Source of the DNA: an uncultured Lachnospiraceae bacterium
Lineage (GTDB): Bacteria; Bacillota; Clostridia; Lachnospirales; Lachnospiraceae
Assembly (NCBI GenBank): GCA_947591155.1
Contig: CANQDA010000007.1
Location: 1-64,000 of the forward strand
Direction of reading: 5' to 3'
Length of the DNA stretch: 64,000 nucleotides
The translations under genes and the position numbers were made by a program. The notes beneath the pieces were generated by a model. That model saw only the letters and a program-made list of their open reading frames with translations. It made no database searches and was not told the origin of the DNA. Every line of letters starts with the position of its first letter. Within the stretch, counting starts at the first letter, position 1. This document shows, piece by piece, positions 8,097 to 18,010 of the stretch.

Positions 8097-9981
8097 GCTT
8101 TTTGCGCTGCCTCTCTTTTTCCAGATAAACCAGGAGGACAGAGATATCTGCAGGTGAGACCCCGGCAATTCTGGAAGCCTGTCCTATGGAAGAGGGACGA
8201 TACTGTTTCAGCTTCTGCCTCGCTTCTATGCGCAGACTTGGCACCTCATCGTAGTCGATCTCCTCCGGAATATTTTTCCTCTCCAGTTTTCGGAACTGTT
8301 CCACCTGTTTCATCTGCCGTTCCAGATATCCGTCGTATTTGATCAGAATATTGACCTGATCCGTCACTTCCTTCGACAGGGCAGGGCGCTGAGGATCGAT
8401 TCCTGCCAGATCGTTATACGTGAGCTCCGGTCTGCGGATCAGCTCCGCAAGCGTGGCGGAAGACTTCAGTCCTATGCTTCCGTGCGCTTCCAGAAATCTC
8501 TGTATTTCCTCTCTTGTACCAATATAGGTTTTTTTGACGCGGGCAATTTCCTGCTCAATCTCTTTTTCCTTTCTCAGAAGCTTCTGATAACGGTAATCAT
8601 CAATCAGACCGATCTCATATCCCTTTTTCGTGAGACGAAGATCCGCGTTGTCCTGCCGGAGCAGAAGACGATATTCTGCCCGGGAAGTCATCATACGGTA
8701 TGGTTCCAGATTCTCCTTTGTGACAAGATCGTCGATCAGCACTCCGATATACGCCTCTGAGCGGTCAAGAATCAGGGGTGCTCTTCCTTTTATCTTCCCG
8801 GCCGCGTTGATACCGGCGATCAGGCCCTGTGCTGCAGCCTCCTCATATCCGGAGCTTCCGTTGAACTGCCCGGCGCTGAACAGTCCGGAGATCTCTTTAA
8901 ATTCAAGAGATGGTTTAAGCTGCCTGGCGTCAATGCAATCGTACTCGATCGCGTAGGCATTTCGAACGATCTGCGCGTTTTCCAGTCCCGGTACAGAGCG
9001 GTACATCCGAATCTGCACGTCCTCAGGAAGCGAGCTCGACATTCCGTCAATGTACATTTCATCCGTATGGATCCCCTCCGGTTCAATAAAGACCTGGTGT
9101 CTCGATTTGTCGGAAAATCGGACGACTTTGTCCTCAATGGAAGGGCAGTAACGCGGACCGGTTCCCTCGATCATCCCGGAAAAGAGAGGAGAGCGGTCCA
9201 GATTCTCACGGATGATCTCATGCGTCTTCTCGTTCGTGTATGTCAGCCAGCAGGAGACCTGCTCCTTCTGGACGCTTGCCGGATCGGTCGTAAAGGAAAA
9301 GGGAACGATCGTCTCGTCGCCTTTTTGTTCCTCCATCTTTGAAAAATCGATCGATTTTTTCGCGATACGGGCCGGCGTTCCTGTCTTGAAGCGGTACATT
9401 TTCACACCGTTTTCTACAAGAGAGTCCGTCAGATGATTGGCCGCCTGCAATCCGTTCGGTCCCGTATACATACTGACGTCCCCGTAAATACAGCGTGCTT
9501 TCAGATAAGTACCCGTACACAGGATCGCGGCCTTGCAATGATAGACTGCACCGGAGATCGTGCGGACAGCTTTCAGGATCTTGTCTTCTATAATAAGCTC
9601 GGCGACCTCCATCTGCTTGATCTGAAGATTTTCAGTCCGCTCCAGCACAAGCCGCATACTTCTGGAATAATCAGACTTATCCGCCTGCGCGCGCAGAGAA
9701 TGCACCGCAGGTCCTTTGGATTTGTTCAGCATCTTCGACTGAATAAAGGTCTTGTCGATATTTTTTCCCATCTCTCCGCCAAGCGCGTCGACTTCCCGGA
9801 CAAGATGTCCCTTGGAGCTTCCGCCGATGTTCGGATTGCAGGGCATCAGAGCAATGCTGTCAACGCTGACCGTAAACATGACCGTTTTCATTCCAAGACG
9901 CGCACAGGCAAGGGCCGCCTCACAGCCGGCGTGTCCCGCGCCCACAACCACCACATCAACAAATTCTTCTATCTTGCTCAT
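8089..9981 (-). CDS. mnmG: tRNA uridine-5-carboxymethylaminomethyl modification enzyme MnmG
   Basis: FAD-dependent subunit that, with MnmE, modifies the wobble uridine of several tRNAs. 630 residues from the ATG at 9981, which has GGAGA 7 nt upstream; an extended frame reaches 10050 but lacks a site. The N-terminal dinucleotide-binding motif is [21 protein letters not shown], followed by [24 protein letters not shown], and the C-terminal signature is [20 protein letters not shown]. It lies between mnmE and rsmG in the conserved block. Confidence 0.97.
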   Translation of the reverse strand: MSKIEEFVDVVVVGAGHAGCEAALACARLGMKTVMFTVSVDSIALMPCNPNIGGSSKGHLVREVDALGGEMGKNIDKTFIQSKMLNKSKGPAVHSLRAQADKSDYSRSMRLVLERTENLQIKQMEVAELIIEDKILKAVRTISGAVYHCKAAILCTGTYLKARCIYGDVSMYTGPNGLQAANHLTDSLVENGVKMYRFKTGTPARIAKKSIDFSKMEEQKGDETIVPFSFTTDPASVQKEQVSCWLTYTNEKTHEIIRENLDRSPLFSGMIEGTGPRYCPSIEDKVVRFSDKSRHQVFIEPEGIHTDEMYIDGMSSSLPEDVQIRMYRSVPGLENAQIVRNAYAIEYDCIDARQLKPSLEFKEISGLFSAGQFNGSSGYEEAAAQGLIAGINAAGKIKGRAPLILDRSEAYIGVLIDDLVTKENLEPYRMMTSRAEYRLLLRQDNADLRLTKKGYEIGLIDDYRYQKLLRKEKEIEQEIARVKKTYIGTREEIQRFLEAHGSIGLKSSATLAELIRRPELTYNDLAGIDPQRPALSKEVTDQVNILIKYDGYLERQMKQVEQFRKLERKNIPEEIDYDEVPSLRIEARQKLKQYRPSSIGQASRIAGVSPADISVLLVYLEKERQRKKHE

Positions 9982-10086
9982 ATTACATTCTCCGCTTTTT
10001 TGCCTTTTCTGTGCTGTTCGAACCTGTGTTTTTATTTTGAAAGAACTCATTATCCGGCATGTCCGCCAAAGTTCATGTATCTGTTC

Positions 10087-11469
10087 TTATTTTCCCATAC
10101 AGAAATTCGCAAAGATCTCGTTGATCAGATCTTCTCCAACCGATTCTCCGATGATCCTCCCGAGAGAAGCGTAGGCGTCCATCAGATCAATCGAGTAAAA
10201 ATCCTCCGGCATATGGTTCTCAATACTCGCCAAAACCTTCTCCAGACTGTTTTTCGCTTCCGTCAGAGCGGCCTTCTGTCTCGCGTTTGTGATATAGACC
10301 TCATCGTTAAATGAAATCTCTCCACTGTAAAACATCTCTCGGATCTGTTTCTCCAAGGCGTCCAGTCCCGTATTTTCCTTCGCGGAGACTGTGAGGACAG
10401 GAGAGGAGTCGCCGATAAACTCCCGCACCATTTCATTCGTCGTCACCTGCGAAAGATCCGACTTGTTCAAAAGCACGATCACTTTTTTGGATGAGAGAAC
10501 GCGCATGATCTCCCGGTCATTTTCATCCAGCTCCGTCGAGGAATCGACGACATAGATCACAAGATCAGCCTGCTCCGCTTTTTCCTTCGCTTTCTCCACT
10601 CCGATCTTTTCCACAATATCTTCTGTATTGCGAATCCCGGCCGTGTCGATCAGATTCAGCATGATCCCATTCATGGACAGGGTCTCCTCGAGCACGTCCC
10701 TTGTCGTCCCGGCTATCTCTGTCACGATCGCACGTTCTTCCCTCAAAAGAGCATTCAGAAGAGAAGACTTTCCGACGTTCGGTTTCCCGAGGATCACAGT
10801 TTGGATCCCTTCCTTCAGAATACGTCCATCGTCCGCGGAATCGATCATCCGGCGAATCTGATCTGTAAGCTGTTCCGTCTCTTTTTTCAGAGAATCCGAA
10901 TAGCCGTCCAGACTGATGTGTTCCGGATCATCCAGAGAAGCTTCAATAAACGCAAGTTGTCCGAGAATCGTCTCCCGAAGCATTTTGATCTTTTCGTGGA
11001 CAGCCCCTTTCAACTGATTGACCGAGCTTTTTAATGCAAACTCATTCTTTGCATTAATTATATCGATCACAGCTTCAGCCCGGGACAGATCGATCCTGCC
11101 GTTCAAGAACGCTCTTTTCGTAAACTCTCCCGGCTCGGCCGGTCGCGCGCCGTTTTTGATCACGGCGTCGAGCACACGCCGCGTCGCGTAAATACCGCCG
11201 TGGCAATGGATCTCTACAACGTCCTCCGCAGTATAGCTTCTCGGCGCACGCATCAGGCTTACCAGCACCTCGTCGATCACTTCATCCCCATCCTGTATAA
11301 ATCCGTAATGGATCGTATGGGAGGGCTGTCCGGATATTTTTTTCTTACCATCCCGCGGGCGGTAGATCCTGTCGATCACGAAAGTCGCCTGTTCTCCGCT
11401 GATCCGAATGATCGAGATCCCGGAATCCGCTACAGCTGTCGAGATCGCGGCGATCGTATCATTTTCCAT
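10087..11469 (-). CDS. mnmE: tRNA modification GTPase MnmE
   Basis: Partner of MnmG in wobble uridine modification. The 460 residues match the family. Residues 1-120 form the formyl-THF-binding domain (EDVVEIHCHGGIYATRRVL). The GTPase domain is inserted in the helical domain with G1 GKPNVGKSSLL, G2/G3 EIAGTTRDVLEE and DTAGIR, and G4 LNKSDL. The C-terminal CMGK matches the essential C-x-G-K motif. A GGAGGGAG site precedes the ATG. Confidence 0.97.
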   Translation of the reverse strand: MENDTIAAISTAVADSGISIIRISGEQATFVIDRIYRPRDGKKKISGQPSHTIHYGFIQDGDEVIDEVLVSLMRAPRSYTAEDVVEIHCHGGIYATRRVLDAVIKNGARPAEPGEFTKRAFLNGRIDLSRAEAVIDIINAKNEFALKSSVNQLKGAVHEKIKMLRETILGQLAFIEASLDDPEHISLDGYSDSLKKETEQLTDQIRRMIDSADDGRILKEGIQTVILGKPNVGKSSLLNALLREERAIVTEIAGTTRDVLEETLSMNGIMLNLIDTAGIRNTEDIVEKIGVEKAKEKAEQADLVIYVVDSSTELDENDREIMRVLSSKKVIVLLNKSDLSQVTTNEMVREFIGDSSPVLTVSAKENTGLDALEKQIREMFYSGEISFNDEVYITNARQKAALTEAKNSLEKVLASIENHMPEDFYSIDLMDAYASLGRIIGESVGEDLINEIFANFCMGK

Positions 11470-11595
11470 ATTCGGTCTCCCTCCTTTTCCGCTTCATTTT
11501 TTATAGGAAACGACAAAACGATTTTCGAAATGTATTTGACGTTTGCTATAGCAGCAGCAAGCTAAGCACGCAAAACAGAAAACTATTATGCTTGT

Positions 11596-11635
11596 AAAAA
11601 AATAGCTCGTCTGTTCCCGTACGAGCTATTTTTTT
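11596..11635 (-). terminator. Intrinsic terminator between jag and mnmE
   Basis: AATAGCTCGT and ACGAGCTATT pair over 10 bp around a 10-nt loop, with A/T runs on both sides, so it can act in either direction. It sits just after the jag stop and would end the rpmH-jag transcript. The interval 11470-11661 holds nothing else I can support. Confidence 0.8.
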
Positions 11636-11661
11636 CTATAGATATCCTATACAAAAATTCT

Positions 11662-12591
11662 TTATTTCTTCTTCAGCGTCACGACCACTTTTCTGCACGG
11701 CTCCTCACCTTCGCTGTGCGTCGTCACATAGGGATCATCCTGCAGCGCGGAGTGAATGATCCGGCGCTCATACGGATTCATAGGCTCAAGGAAGACCGGC
11801 CTTCTCGTCTTTTTCACCTTGAAGGCGATGTTTTTCGCCAGATTTTCAAGAGTCGCCTTTCGTCTGCTGCGATAGTCCTCCGTGTCAAGCTTTACCCGGA
11901 CGTAAGCCGCTTTCCCTTTATTCACGACAAGGCTTGTGAGGTACTGAAGAGAATCCAGCGTCTGACCCCTCTTGCCGATCAGAATGCCCATATCGTTTCC
12001 GTTGAGATCGACGCAAAGTGTATCGTCCTCAAAGCTGGTCGTCACCTCGACCTGCATCTCCATCGTGCGGAATACGTCGTTCAGGAAAGTCTCCGCTCTC
12101 CTGCGCACTTCCTCCGGGTCTGCCGGAACTCTTGGCTGACGCGGCTCCGCGGTTTCCTTCGTCACTTCCTTTTCCGAGGTTGTATCCTTCGGCGCATCGT
12201 TCACTTCCGTCTTCGGCCCTTCCGCAACAGTCGTGGGAGCTGTCTCTTTTCTTGTCTCCTTTTTCGTTTCTTTCGTCTCTTTTTTTATCTCTTTTGTCTC
12301 TTTTTTCTCTTCCTTCTTGACGTCCTTCTTTTCCTTCTTTGTTTCCTTTTTCGCTTCTTTCTTTTCCTTCTTTTCACCCTTGCCGTCACCGAAGACTTCC
12401 TTCATAAGATCTTCATCGGTGAACTTTTTTTTCGCCTCAATCACAGCCTTCTTTCCGCCGATTCCGAAGAACCCCGCGGTGCCTTTCTCTATGACCGTAT
12501 ATTCAATATTATCACTGCTCGTTCCAAGCTCTATGGAAGCTTCCGTGATCGCGTCTTCAACTGTCTTTGCTGTTACTCTGATCGAATCCAT
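11662..12591 (-). CDS. jag: Jag/KhpB RNA-binding protein
   Basis: An RNA-binding protein of the KhpB type, linked in other Firmicutes to cell elongation. 309 residues. The Jag_N domain (1-58, IEYTVIEKGTAGFFGIGGKK) is followed by a long, extremely charged linker (about 60-170; KK and KE runs such as KKETKEIKKETKETKKETRK), then a KH domain with the GKRGQTLD loop and an R3H domain (RKATLENLAKNIAFKVKKTR). The linker is longer and more repetitive than in Bacillus. It follows yidC by 18 bp, the usual arrangement. Confidence 0.94.
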   Translation of the reverse strand: MDSIRVTAKTVEDAITEASIELGTSSDNIEYTVIEKGTAGFFGIGGKKAVIEAKKKFTDEDLMKEVFGDGKGEKKEKKEAKKETKKEKKDVKKEEKKETKEIKKETKETKKETRKETAPTTVAEGPKTEVNDAPKDTTSEKEVTKETAEPRQPRVPADPEEVRRRAETFLNDVFRTMEMQVEVTTSFEDDTLCVDLNGNDMGILIGKRGQTLDSLQYLTSLVVNKGKAAYVRVKLDTEDYRSRRKATLENLAKNIAFKVKKTRRPVFLEPMNPYERRIIHSALQDDPYVTTHSEGEEPCRKVVVTLKKK

Positions 12592-12609
12592 GATTCATTA
12601 CCCCCTGTA

Positions 12610-13863
12610 TTACTTTTTGTTATTTCTCTCATTGTACTGCTTCACCATCTGAGCCTTTGCGGCAAGACTTCCGGGTTTGGCCGTCGACGTGCTGTTGTAG
12701 TAATCTGTCGACTTCTTGATCTTGGCCTCTTTTTCTTCCGCGGAGGTTTCCTGTTTCTGATCTATATTTCTGGTGTTAAGCTTTGCCGCATTTGTAATTT
12801 TCTGAGGCGGAAGGCCCTGCTTCTCGCGCTTTTTGTTCGTCTTCTCAAGATTTTTCTTGATCAGTTCGTCGACGTCGATCTTATCCATCTTCTTATTGAC
12901 GAACAGCTGCTGAATACAGCGGACGACTGCGCCCGCGATCCAATAGATACCCATACCGACCGGAAGAGTGAGGCAGAAGACCGCCGACATGATCGGCATC
13001 ACCATATTCATCGTCTTCATGGTATTGTTCATCGTGTCGTTCTGGTTTGCCGTCGTATCCTGTCCGGTAGACAGAAGCTTTGAATTCAGCCACTGGGACA
13101 CTGCGGAAAGGATTGGGATCAGCGCCGCTCCGATCGCAAGCAGGATCGCGCCGGACGCGATCGCGCCGGTGATGATCTGCAGCGGGGCATCCGCGATATT
13201 CAGACCGAGAAAACTGTTCATCTTGTTGACAGTTTTCTGTGTCTCAGCCGCGGTAGACGCAATACTCGGAAACTTGTCCATCAGCTCTGTCCAGTTCGCT
13301 GACTTGAACTTGTAGAGCACGTCGATCAGTGTGAGATTCGTCATCTCCTTGAACGTGACGGCGTTTGTCTTCGCGATCCCCGCCATAAATTCCTCCGCGC
13401 CGGGAAGCTTGATCAAAGCCTCCGCAAGCGGCATAAACGCGTTCTTGACTGAATCGACGTACGCCGGAATGTTCCAGATCACGCGATAAAGAGCAAAGAG
13501 GATCGGCATCTGAATGAGCAGCTGCAGACAGCTTCCCATCGGGTTGACCCCATACTTCGCGTAGACGGCCTGCGTTTCCTCATTCATCTTCATCATAGCC
13601 GCCTGATCCTGATTCTTACCCTTATATTTCTTCTGAATCGCCTGCAGCTCGGGATTCATCCTGCTCTGCAGCTTCGAAAACTTTTGTTGCTTGATCGTAA
13701 GGGGCATCATAAGCATGTAGATTACGATCGTAAAAAGAATGATGCACAGGCCGATATACGGCAGACCGATCTTTTCCTGAACCCAGAAAATAGCATTCAT
13801 GATATATCCCAGCAGACTTGCCACCGGCCCGATCAAAAATGCCGTACTCTTTGTCAATAACAT
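12610..13863 (-). CDS. yidC: YidC/Oxa1-family membrane protein insertase
   Basis: Inserts and folds membrane proteins alone or with SecYEG. 417 residues. Core segments are clear: LPYIGLCIILFTIVIYMLMM (TM), MNPELQAIQKKYKGKNQDQ (cytoplasmic hairpin), YGVNPMGSCLQLLIQMPILFALY (TM), and later helices ending GMGIYWIAGAVVRCIQQLFV. The C-terminal tail (about 90 residues) is basic and polar, as expected for ribosome contact. I see no lipobox at the N-terminus, unlike many Firmicutes YidC proteins. Confidence 0.96.
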   Translation of the reverse strand: MLLTKSTAFLIGPVASLLGYIMNAIFWVQEKIGLPYIGLCIILFTIVIYMLMMPLTIKQQKFSKLQSRMNPELQAIQKKYKGKNQDQAAMMKMNEETQAVYAKYGVNPMGSCLQLLIQMPILFALYRVIWNIPAYVDSVKNAFMPLAEALIKLPGAEEFMAGIAKTNAVTFKEMTNLTLIDVLYKFKSANWTELMDKFPSIASTAAETQKTVNKMNSFLGLNIADAPLQIITGAIASGAILLAIGAALIPILSAVSQWLNSKLLSTGQDTTANQNDTMNNTMKTMNMVMPIMSAVFCLTLPVGMGIYWIAGAVVRCIQQLFVNKKMDKIDVDELIKKNLEKTNKKREKQGLPPQKITNAAKLNTRNIDQKQETSAEEKEAKIKKSTDYYNSTSTAKPGSLAAKAQMVKQYNERNNKK

Positions 13864-13878
13864 TCGATTATTTCCTCC

Positions 13879-14088
13879 TCATGGAACGGGGTCATATCCA
13901 CCTTTTGAAAAAGGATTGCAGCGCAGGATCCTCCAGGCTGCAAGCACGCTTCCTTTGCACGCCCCGTATTTTTCGACCGCTTCCAGTCCGTATTGGGAAC
14001 AGGTCGGAAAATACGGGCATTTTGTCCTTTTCATCGGTGAGATATATTCTTGGTAAAGCTTAATCAGACGAATTAAGATTCGTTTCAT
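13879..14088 (-). CDS. yidD: Membrane protein insertion efficiency factor YidD
   Basis: A 69-residue protein with the family signature: [38 protein letters not shown], and [20 protein letters not shown] with its conserved cysteines. It starts inside the end of rnpA (29-nt overlap) and ends 15 bp before yidC, the classical order. Confidence 0.96.
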   Translation of the reverse strand: MKRILIRLIKLYQEYISPMKRTKCPYFPTCSQYGLEAVEKYGACKGSVLAAWRILRCNPFSKGGYDPVP

Positions 14089-14452
14089 TTTCTGTCTTCA
14101 CTTCTTTCTTATCAGCTTTTTTCACGATCCCGTGAAGCCGGCCGAGGTGAAGCAACGCGCTCTCGATTACAAAGAAATTTTTTTCTTTAGCGCCGGGCCT
14201 TGCAATGACCACCATGTCAAGGCCATCAACAAATTCTTTTTCATTCAATCGGTAGCTTTCCCGGATCAGCCGTGTGATCCTGTGCCTTACGACGCTGTTT
14301 CCCACTTTTTTGCTGACGGAAATACCGATACGGTTTCTCTGCGCGTCCCGCCTCAAAACATACATGACAAGGTATTTGTTCGCGATTGAGCTTCCTTTTC
14401 TGTAGACGCGCTGAAAATCTTCATTCTTTTTCAGAGACTCTGAAAATATCAT
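14060..14452 (-). CDS. rnpA: Ribonuclease P protein component
   Basis: Protein subunit of RNase P, which trims tRNA 5' ends. 130 residues from the ATG at 14452 ([17 protein letters not shown]); a GGAAAAGAG stretch precedes it, while an upstream in-frame codon would add an unlikely cysteine-rich extension. The RNR-type RNA-binding motif is [18 protein letters not shown], preceded by RIGISVS. It overlaps yidD and follows rpmH. Confidence 0.95.
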   Translation of the reverse strand: MIFSESLKKNEDFQRVYRKGSSIANKYLVMYVLRRDAQRNRIGISVSKKVGNSVVRHRITRLIRESYRLNEKEFVDGLDMVVIARPGAKEKNFFVIESALLHLGRLHGIVKKADKKEVKTENETNLNSSD

Positions 14453-14549
14453 ATTTTCTCTTTTCCTTTTTGAAGAAAAAAAAATCGTCGCAAAACAGCA
14501 CCCGTTGGTACCCAAAAAGGGCACCGAACGAGTTCTCTTGCAACAATCT

Positions 14550-14684
14550 TTACGCGGACAGGACTTTTCTTCCTTTTGCCCTTCTGGCAGCCAGAACTTT
14601 TCTTCCGCCGGCTGTGCTCATTCTGGATCTGAATCCGTGCACTTTCGCCCTCGATCTCTTCTTCGGCTGAAATGTCATTTTCAT
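14550..14684 (-). CDS. rpmH: 50S ribosomal protein L34
   Basis: A 44-residue basic protein, [20 protein letters not shown] followed by [20 protein letters not shown] and VLSA, the near-invariant L34 sequence. A strong AAGGAGGTG site lies about 9 nt before the ATG. It is the first gene of the leftward block from the origin. Confidence 0.97.
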   Translation of the reverse strand: MKMTFQPKKRSRAKVHGFRSRMSTAGGRKVLAARRAKGRKVLSA

Positions 14685-14770
14685 AGGTCAGGCACCTCCT
14701 TTTTCCAAACCGGATCTATCTTACAGTTGGTATTTGTTTTGTCATGCATATTTTTGGAAACACCATTTCA

Positions 14771-14799
14771 ATTATATGCAATAATACCCCTCAAGTCAA
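14771..14799 (-). promoter_or_regulatory. rpmH promoter
   Basis: Minus-strand TTGACT, 17-bp spacer, TATAAT: close to the vegetative consensus, as expected for a ribosomal protein gene. It drives rpmH-rnpA-yidD-yidC-jag. Confidence 0.85.
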
Positions 14800-14840
14800 G
14801 TAAATCCTTGTTATAAATTTAAAATCTGGTTTACGTAAGT

Positions 14841-14872
14841 TTATCCACAATTTGTTGATAAGTTGTGGATAA
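14841..14872. other. Replication origin DnaA-box cluster (rpmH-dnaA side)
   Basis: TTATCCACA at 14841-14849 (+), TGTGGATAA at 14864-14872 (minus-strand box) and between them TGTTGATAA at 14853-14861 (a one-mismatch minus box). The surrounding 14745-14950 is very AT-rich. Position between rpmH and dnaA, with perfect boxes, marks the upstream part of a bipartite oriC. Confidence 0.85.
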
Positions 14873-14892
14873 TTATTCTAAAAAACTTTCCA

Positions 14893-14921
14893 TTGATAAA
14901 TTGCACATTTTAGGTTAATAT
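14893..14921 (+). promoter_or_regulatory. dnaA promoter
   Basis: TTGATA, 17-bp spacer, TAATAT, ending 36 bp before the dnaA ATG and only 21 bp after the last DnaA box, which suits DnaA autoregulation. Confidence 0.65.
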
Positions 14922-14957
14922 TAGAGTAGGAAAAAATGGTTTTTTGGAGACTTGGAT

Positions 14958-16319
14958 ATGGAAGAATTAAGAGAAAAATGGGAAGAAATATTATATCTCG
15001 TTAAGATAGAGCACGAACTGACGGAGGTTTCCTTCAAGACATGGCTCAAGCCGCTGCAGATCTACGATGTCTCCGATCACACCGTGTCTATTCTTGTCCC
15101 GTCACAGCAGATGGGGATCGAGTATATCGCAAAAAAATATACATTTCCGATCAAAGTCGCCATAGCAGAAGTCACAGGAAAAGAATATGACATAGAATTC
15201 ATTTCCTCAGAGACGGCGAAAAAAGAGGAAAACAAATCGGAGCATTCGTCTTCCGGCAGATCAGAGAGGCTTTCTATCGCGGAAAAGGCAAACCTGAATC
15301 CAAAGTACACCTTCGACACATTCGTCGTAGGAAGTAACAATAAATTTGCCCATGCAGCTGCGCTTGCCGTATCGGAATCTCCCGGAAAAATGTACAATCC
15401 TCTTTTTATCCATGGAGGAGCAGGTCTCGGAAAGACGCATTTGATGCATTCGATCGCTCATTTCATTTTGAATGAGAATCCCTCCAAAAGGGTTCTCTAT
15501 GTGACCAGCGAGACCTTTACAAACGAGCTGATCGACTCGATACGAAACAAAAATAATACCGCGATGACTAAATTCCGTGAAAAATACAGAAATGTCGACG
15601 TTCTTTTGATCGACGACATTCAGTTTATTATAGGAAAAGAAGCGACGCAGGAAGAATTCTTCCATACCTTCAACGATCTTCACGGAAACAAAAAGCAGAT
15701 CATCATTTCTTCGGACAAGCCTCCGAAAGATATAGAGACGCTTGAAGCCAGACTTCGTTCCAGATTTGAATGGGGATTGATCGCGGATATCACTTCCCCG
15801 GACTTTGAGACGAGAATGGCGATCCTGCACAAGAAGGAAGAGACCGACGGCTATAACATTGATAATGAAGTAATCGAGTACATTGCTGAAAATATAAAAT
15901 CAAACATCCGTGAACTTGAGGGAGCGCTCAACAAGCTGATCGCCTTGAGCAGACTGGAAAACAAAGAGATCAACGTAAGCCTTGCAGAGGAAGCGCTTCA
16001 GGATATTATTTCTCCGGATGAAAAAAGGGAGATCACTCCTTCTCTTATCATTTCTGTGGTAGCGGAGCACTTTCACATTACAGAAGATGATATCAGAAGC
16101 AATAAGAGAAACAATGAGATCGTCTATCCGAGACAGATCGCGATGTATCTCTGCAGCAATATGACCTCCGTCGGACTAAAGAGAATAGGCGCTGAGTTGG
16201 GAAACCGGGATCACTCTACCGTTATCCATGGCTCAAATAAAATCTCGGAGGCAATAAAAGAATCCGATACCGTGCGAAATACGATAGAAATATTAAAGAA
16301 AAAAATTAATCCTACATAA
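14958..16319 (+). CDS. dnaA: Chromosomal replication initiator DnaA
   Basis: An AAA+ ATPase that binds DnaA boxes and melts the origin. 453 residues from the ATG at 14958 (GGAGA 7 nt upstream); an in-frame TTG at 14952 is too close to the site. Domain I is residues 1-85, a short variable linker runs to about 108, and domain III has Walker A GGAGLGKTHLMH and Walker B LLIDDIQF. Domain IV has the DNA-binding signature ELGNRDHSTVIHGSNKI. Confidence 0.98.
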   Translation: MEELREKWEEILYLVKIEHELTEVSFKTWLKPLQIYDVSDHTVSILVPSQQMGIEYIAKKYTFPIKVAIAEVTGKEYDIEFISSETAKKEENKSEHSSSGRSERLSIAEKANLNPKYTFDTFVVGSNNKFAHAAALAVSESPGKMYNPLFIHGGAGLGKTHLMHSIAHFILNENPSKRVLYVTSETFTNELIDSIRNKNNTAMTKFREKYRNVDVLLIDDIQFIIGKEATQEEFFHTFNDLHGNKKQIIISSDKPPKDIETLEARLRSRFEWGLIADITSPDFETRMAILHKKEETDGYNIDNEVIEYIAENIKSNIRELEGALNKLIALSRLENKEINVSLAEEALQDIISPDEKREITPSLIISVVAEHFHITEDDIRSNKRNNEIVYPRQIAMYLCSNMTSVGLKRIGAELGNRDHSTVIHGSNKISEAIKESDTVRNTIEILKKKINPT

Positions 16320-16610
16320 TTACGTTGAGTTTTCCACTTATCCACCGAATAACGATTGTATAATGTGTGAAAGTCTGTGAACATTTTTTTATGAAGACAT
16401 GTATGGCTGATTATTTTTTACGTTTCTCTTTTTTGAAATGTTTATAATTAGCCATTTGTCCTGTTTTATCAGGTTCGTTTTCACATATTTTTCCGCCTGA
16501 ACTATTCTCTTTCAGAGAAAGAAAAAAGGACTTTTTCACATTTCCACAGACCTTAATAAGATTACTGCTGATTTTTCTATTTTATAATTATTCTGAAGGG
16601 AGAAACACAA
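16320..16610. other. dnaA-dnaN intergenic region with further origin-type sequence
   Basis: A 291-bp AT-rich spacer. It contains TTATCCACC (16338-16346, one mismatch from a DnaA box), a TATAAT hexamer at 16359-16364 and another at 16583-16588 about 20 bp before dnaN, either of which may serve dnaN. AT-rich spacer plus a box fits the duplex-unwinding side of a bipartite oriC, but the unwinding element itself cannot be pinpointed by eye. No gene is seen. Confidence 0.55.
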
Positions 16611-17720
16611 ATGAAAATTACATGTGAAAAAAACAGTCTTCTCAAAGGCGTCAACACAGTCATGAAGGCAGTGTCCTCCAAAACGACTATGCCGATCCTG
16701 GAATGTATCCTGATCGACGCTTCTTCCGATGAGATAAAATTCACCGCCAACGATATGGAACTCGGAATCGAGACAAAAGTAGAAGGAACCATTTCAGAAA
16801 AAGGTATCGTCGCATTGGAAGCCCGACTTTTTTCAGAGATCATTCGCAAGCTTCCGGAAAGCGACGTGACGATAACCACCGACACAAATCTGAGTACTCT
16901 GATTACATGTGAAAAAGCAAAATTTTCCATTATGGGAAGAGACGGAGAAGATTTTTCTTATCTACCGTTTGTAGAGAAAGATTCCTGCATCAGTATTTCA
17001 CAATTTACGTTAAAAGAATTGATTCGTCAGACGATCTTTTCCATTGCGCAGAATGAGAGCAACAAAATGATGACAGGCGAACTGTTCGAGATCAACCAAG
17101 ATCAGTTGCGTGTGGTTTCTCTGGACGGACATAGAATTTCGATTCGCAAAATTGAACTGAAAGAGACGTATGAAGAAAAGAAGATTATCGTTCCCGGAAA
17201 GACACTGATCGAGATTTCCAAGATCTTAAACGGAGGAACGGAAGATTTGGTTGATATTTATTTTACAGAAAATCACATTATGTTTGAGTTTGATCAGACT
17301 GTTGTAGTTTCAAGGCTGATTGAAGGAAATTACTTCCGTGTCGATCAGATGCTTTCCAATGATTACAATACGAAAGTGACAATCAATAAAAAAGAGTTTC
17401 TGGATTGTATTGACCGCGCAACGCTGATGGTAAAAGAAGGAGATAAAAAACCGATCATTCTGAATATCGCCAATGATGTGATGGAGCTTAAGATTACTTC
17501 CCAGATCGGTTCCATGGACGAAATGATCGATATTACTCTTGAAGGAAATGATATTAAAATCGGATTTAATCCTAAATTTCTCATTGAAGCGCTTCGCGTG
17601 ATCGACGAAGAGACAATTAATATCTATTATATGAATCCGAAAGCGCCCTGTTTCATTCGGGACGAGAAGGAAACTTATATTTATCTGATCCTCCCGGTCA
17701 ATTTCATTGACGCGGCATAA
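16611..17720 (+). CDS. dnaN: DNA polymerase III beta subunit (sliding clamp)
   Basis: Forms the dimeric ring that tethers the replicase to DNA. 369 residues in three similar domains, beginning MKITCEKNSLLKGVNTVMKA, with SSKTTMPILECILIDA typical of domain I and a C-terminus YIYLILPVNFI that forms the partner-binding pocket region. A GAAGGGAG site precedes the ATG. Confidence 0.97.
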   Translation: MKITCEKNSLLKGVNTVMKAVSSKTTMPILECILIDASSDEIKFTANDMELGIETKVEGTISEKGIVALEARLFSEIIRKLPESDVTITTDTNLSTLITCEKAKFSIMGRDGEDFSYLPFVEKDSCISISQFTLKELIRQTIFSIAQNESNKMMTGELFEINQDQLRVVSLDGHRISIRKIELKETYEEKKIIVPGKTLIEISKILNGGTEDLVDIYFTENHIMFEFDQTVVVSRLIEGNYFRVDQMLSNDYNTKVTINKKEFLDCIDRATLMVKEGDKKPIILNIANDVMELKITSQIGSMDEMIDITLEGNDIKIGFNPKFLIEALRVIDEETINIYYMNPKAPCFIRDEKETYIYLILPVNFIDAA

Positions 17721-17761
17721 TAACTTAGAAAATCAGATATTTCAATTCATCAGGAGAAGAA

Positions 17762-17977
17762 ATGGAAAAAGTTGAGATAAAGCTGAGAGAAAAATTCATC
17801 AAGCTTGGTCAGGTACTAAAAGCCGCCGGGATCGCACAGAGCGGGGTTGACGCCAAATTTATAATCCAAGACGGAAAAGTAAAAGTGAACGGCGAGACAG
17901 AATTGAGGCGCGGCAGAAAATTGTTCGATCAGGATGAGGTCGTCTGCGGCAATGTTTTGATTAGAGTTATAAAATAA
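17762..17977 (+). CDS. yaaA: Small S4-domain RNA-binding protein (YaaA/RlbA type)
   Basis: 71 residues forming a single S4 RNA-binding fold: FIKLGQVLKAAGIAQSGVDA then IIQDGKVKVNGETELRRGRK. This gene sits between dnaN and recF across Firmicutes and is thought to bind rRNA. AGGAG precedes the ATG. Confidence 0.92.
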   Translation: MEKVEIKLREKFIKLGQVLKAAGIAQSGVDAKFIIQDGKVKVNGETELRRGRKLFDQDEVVCGNVLIRVIK

Positions 17978-18010
17978 ATTTTTAAAATTTAAATTAATGA
18001 TGGTGGATAA

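Noticed and set aside
9982..10050. N-terminal extension of MnmG
   Set aside because: The ATG at 9981 has a good site and gives the normal family length and start.
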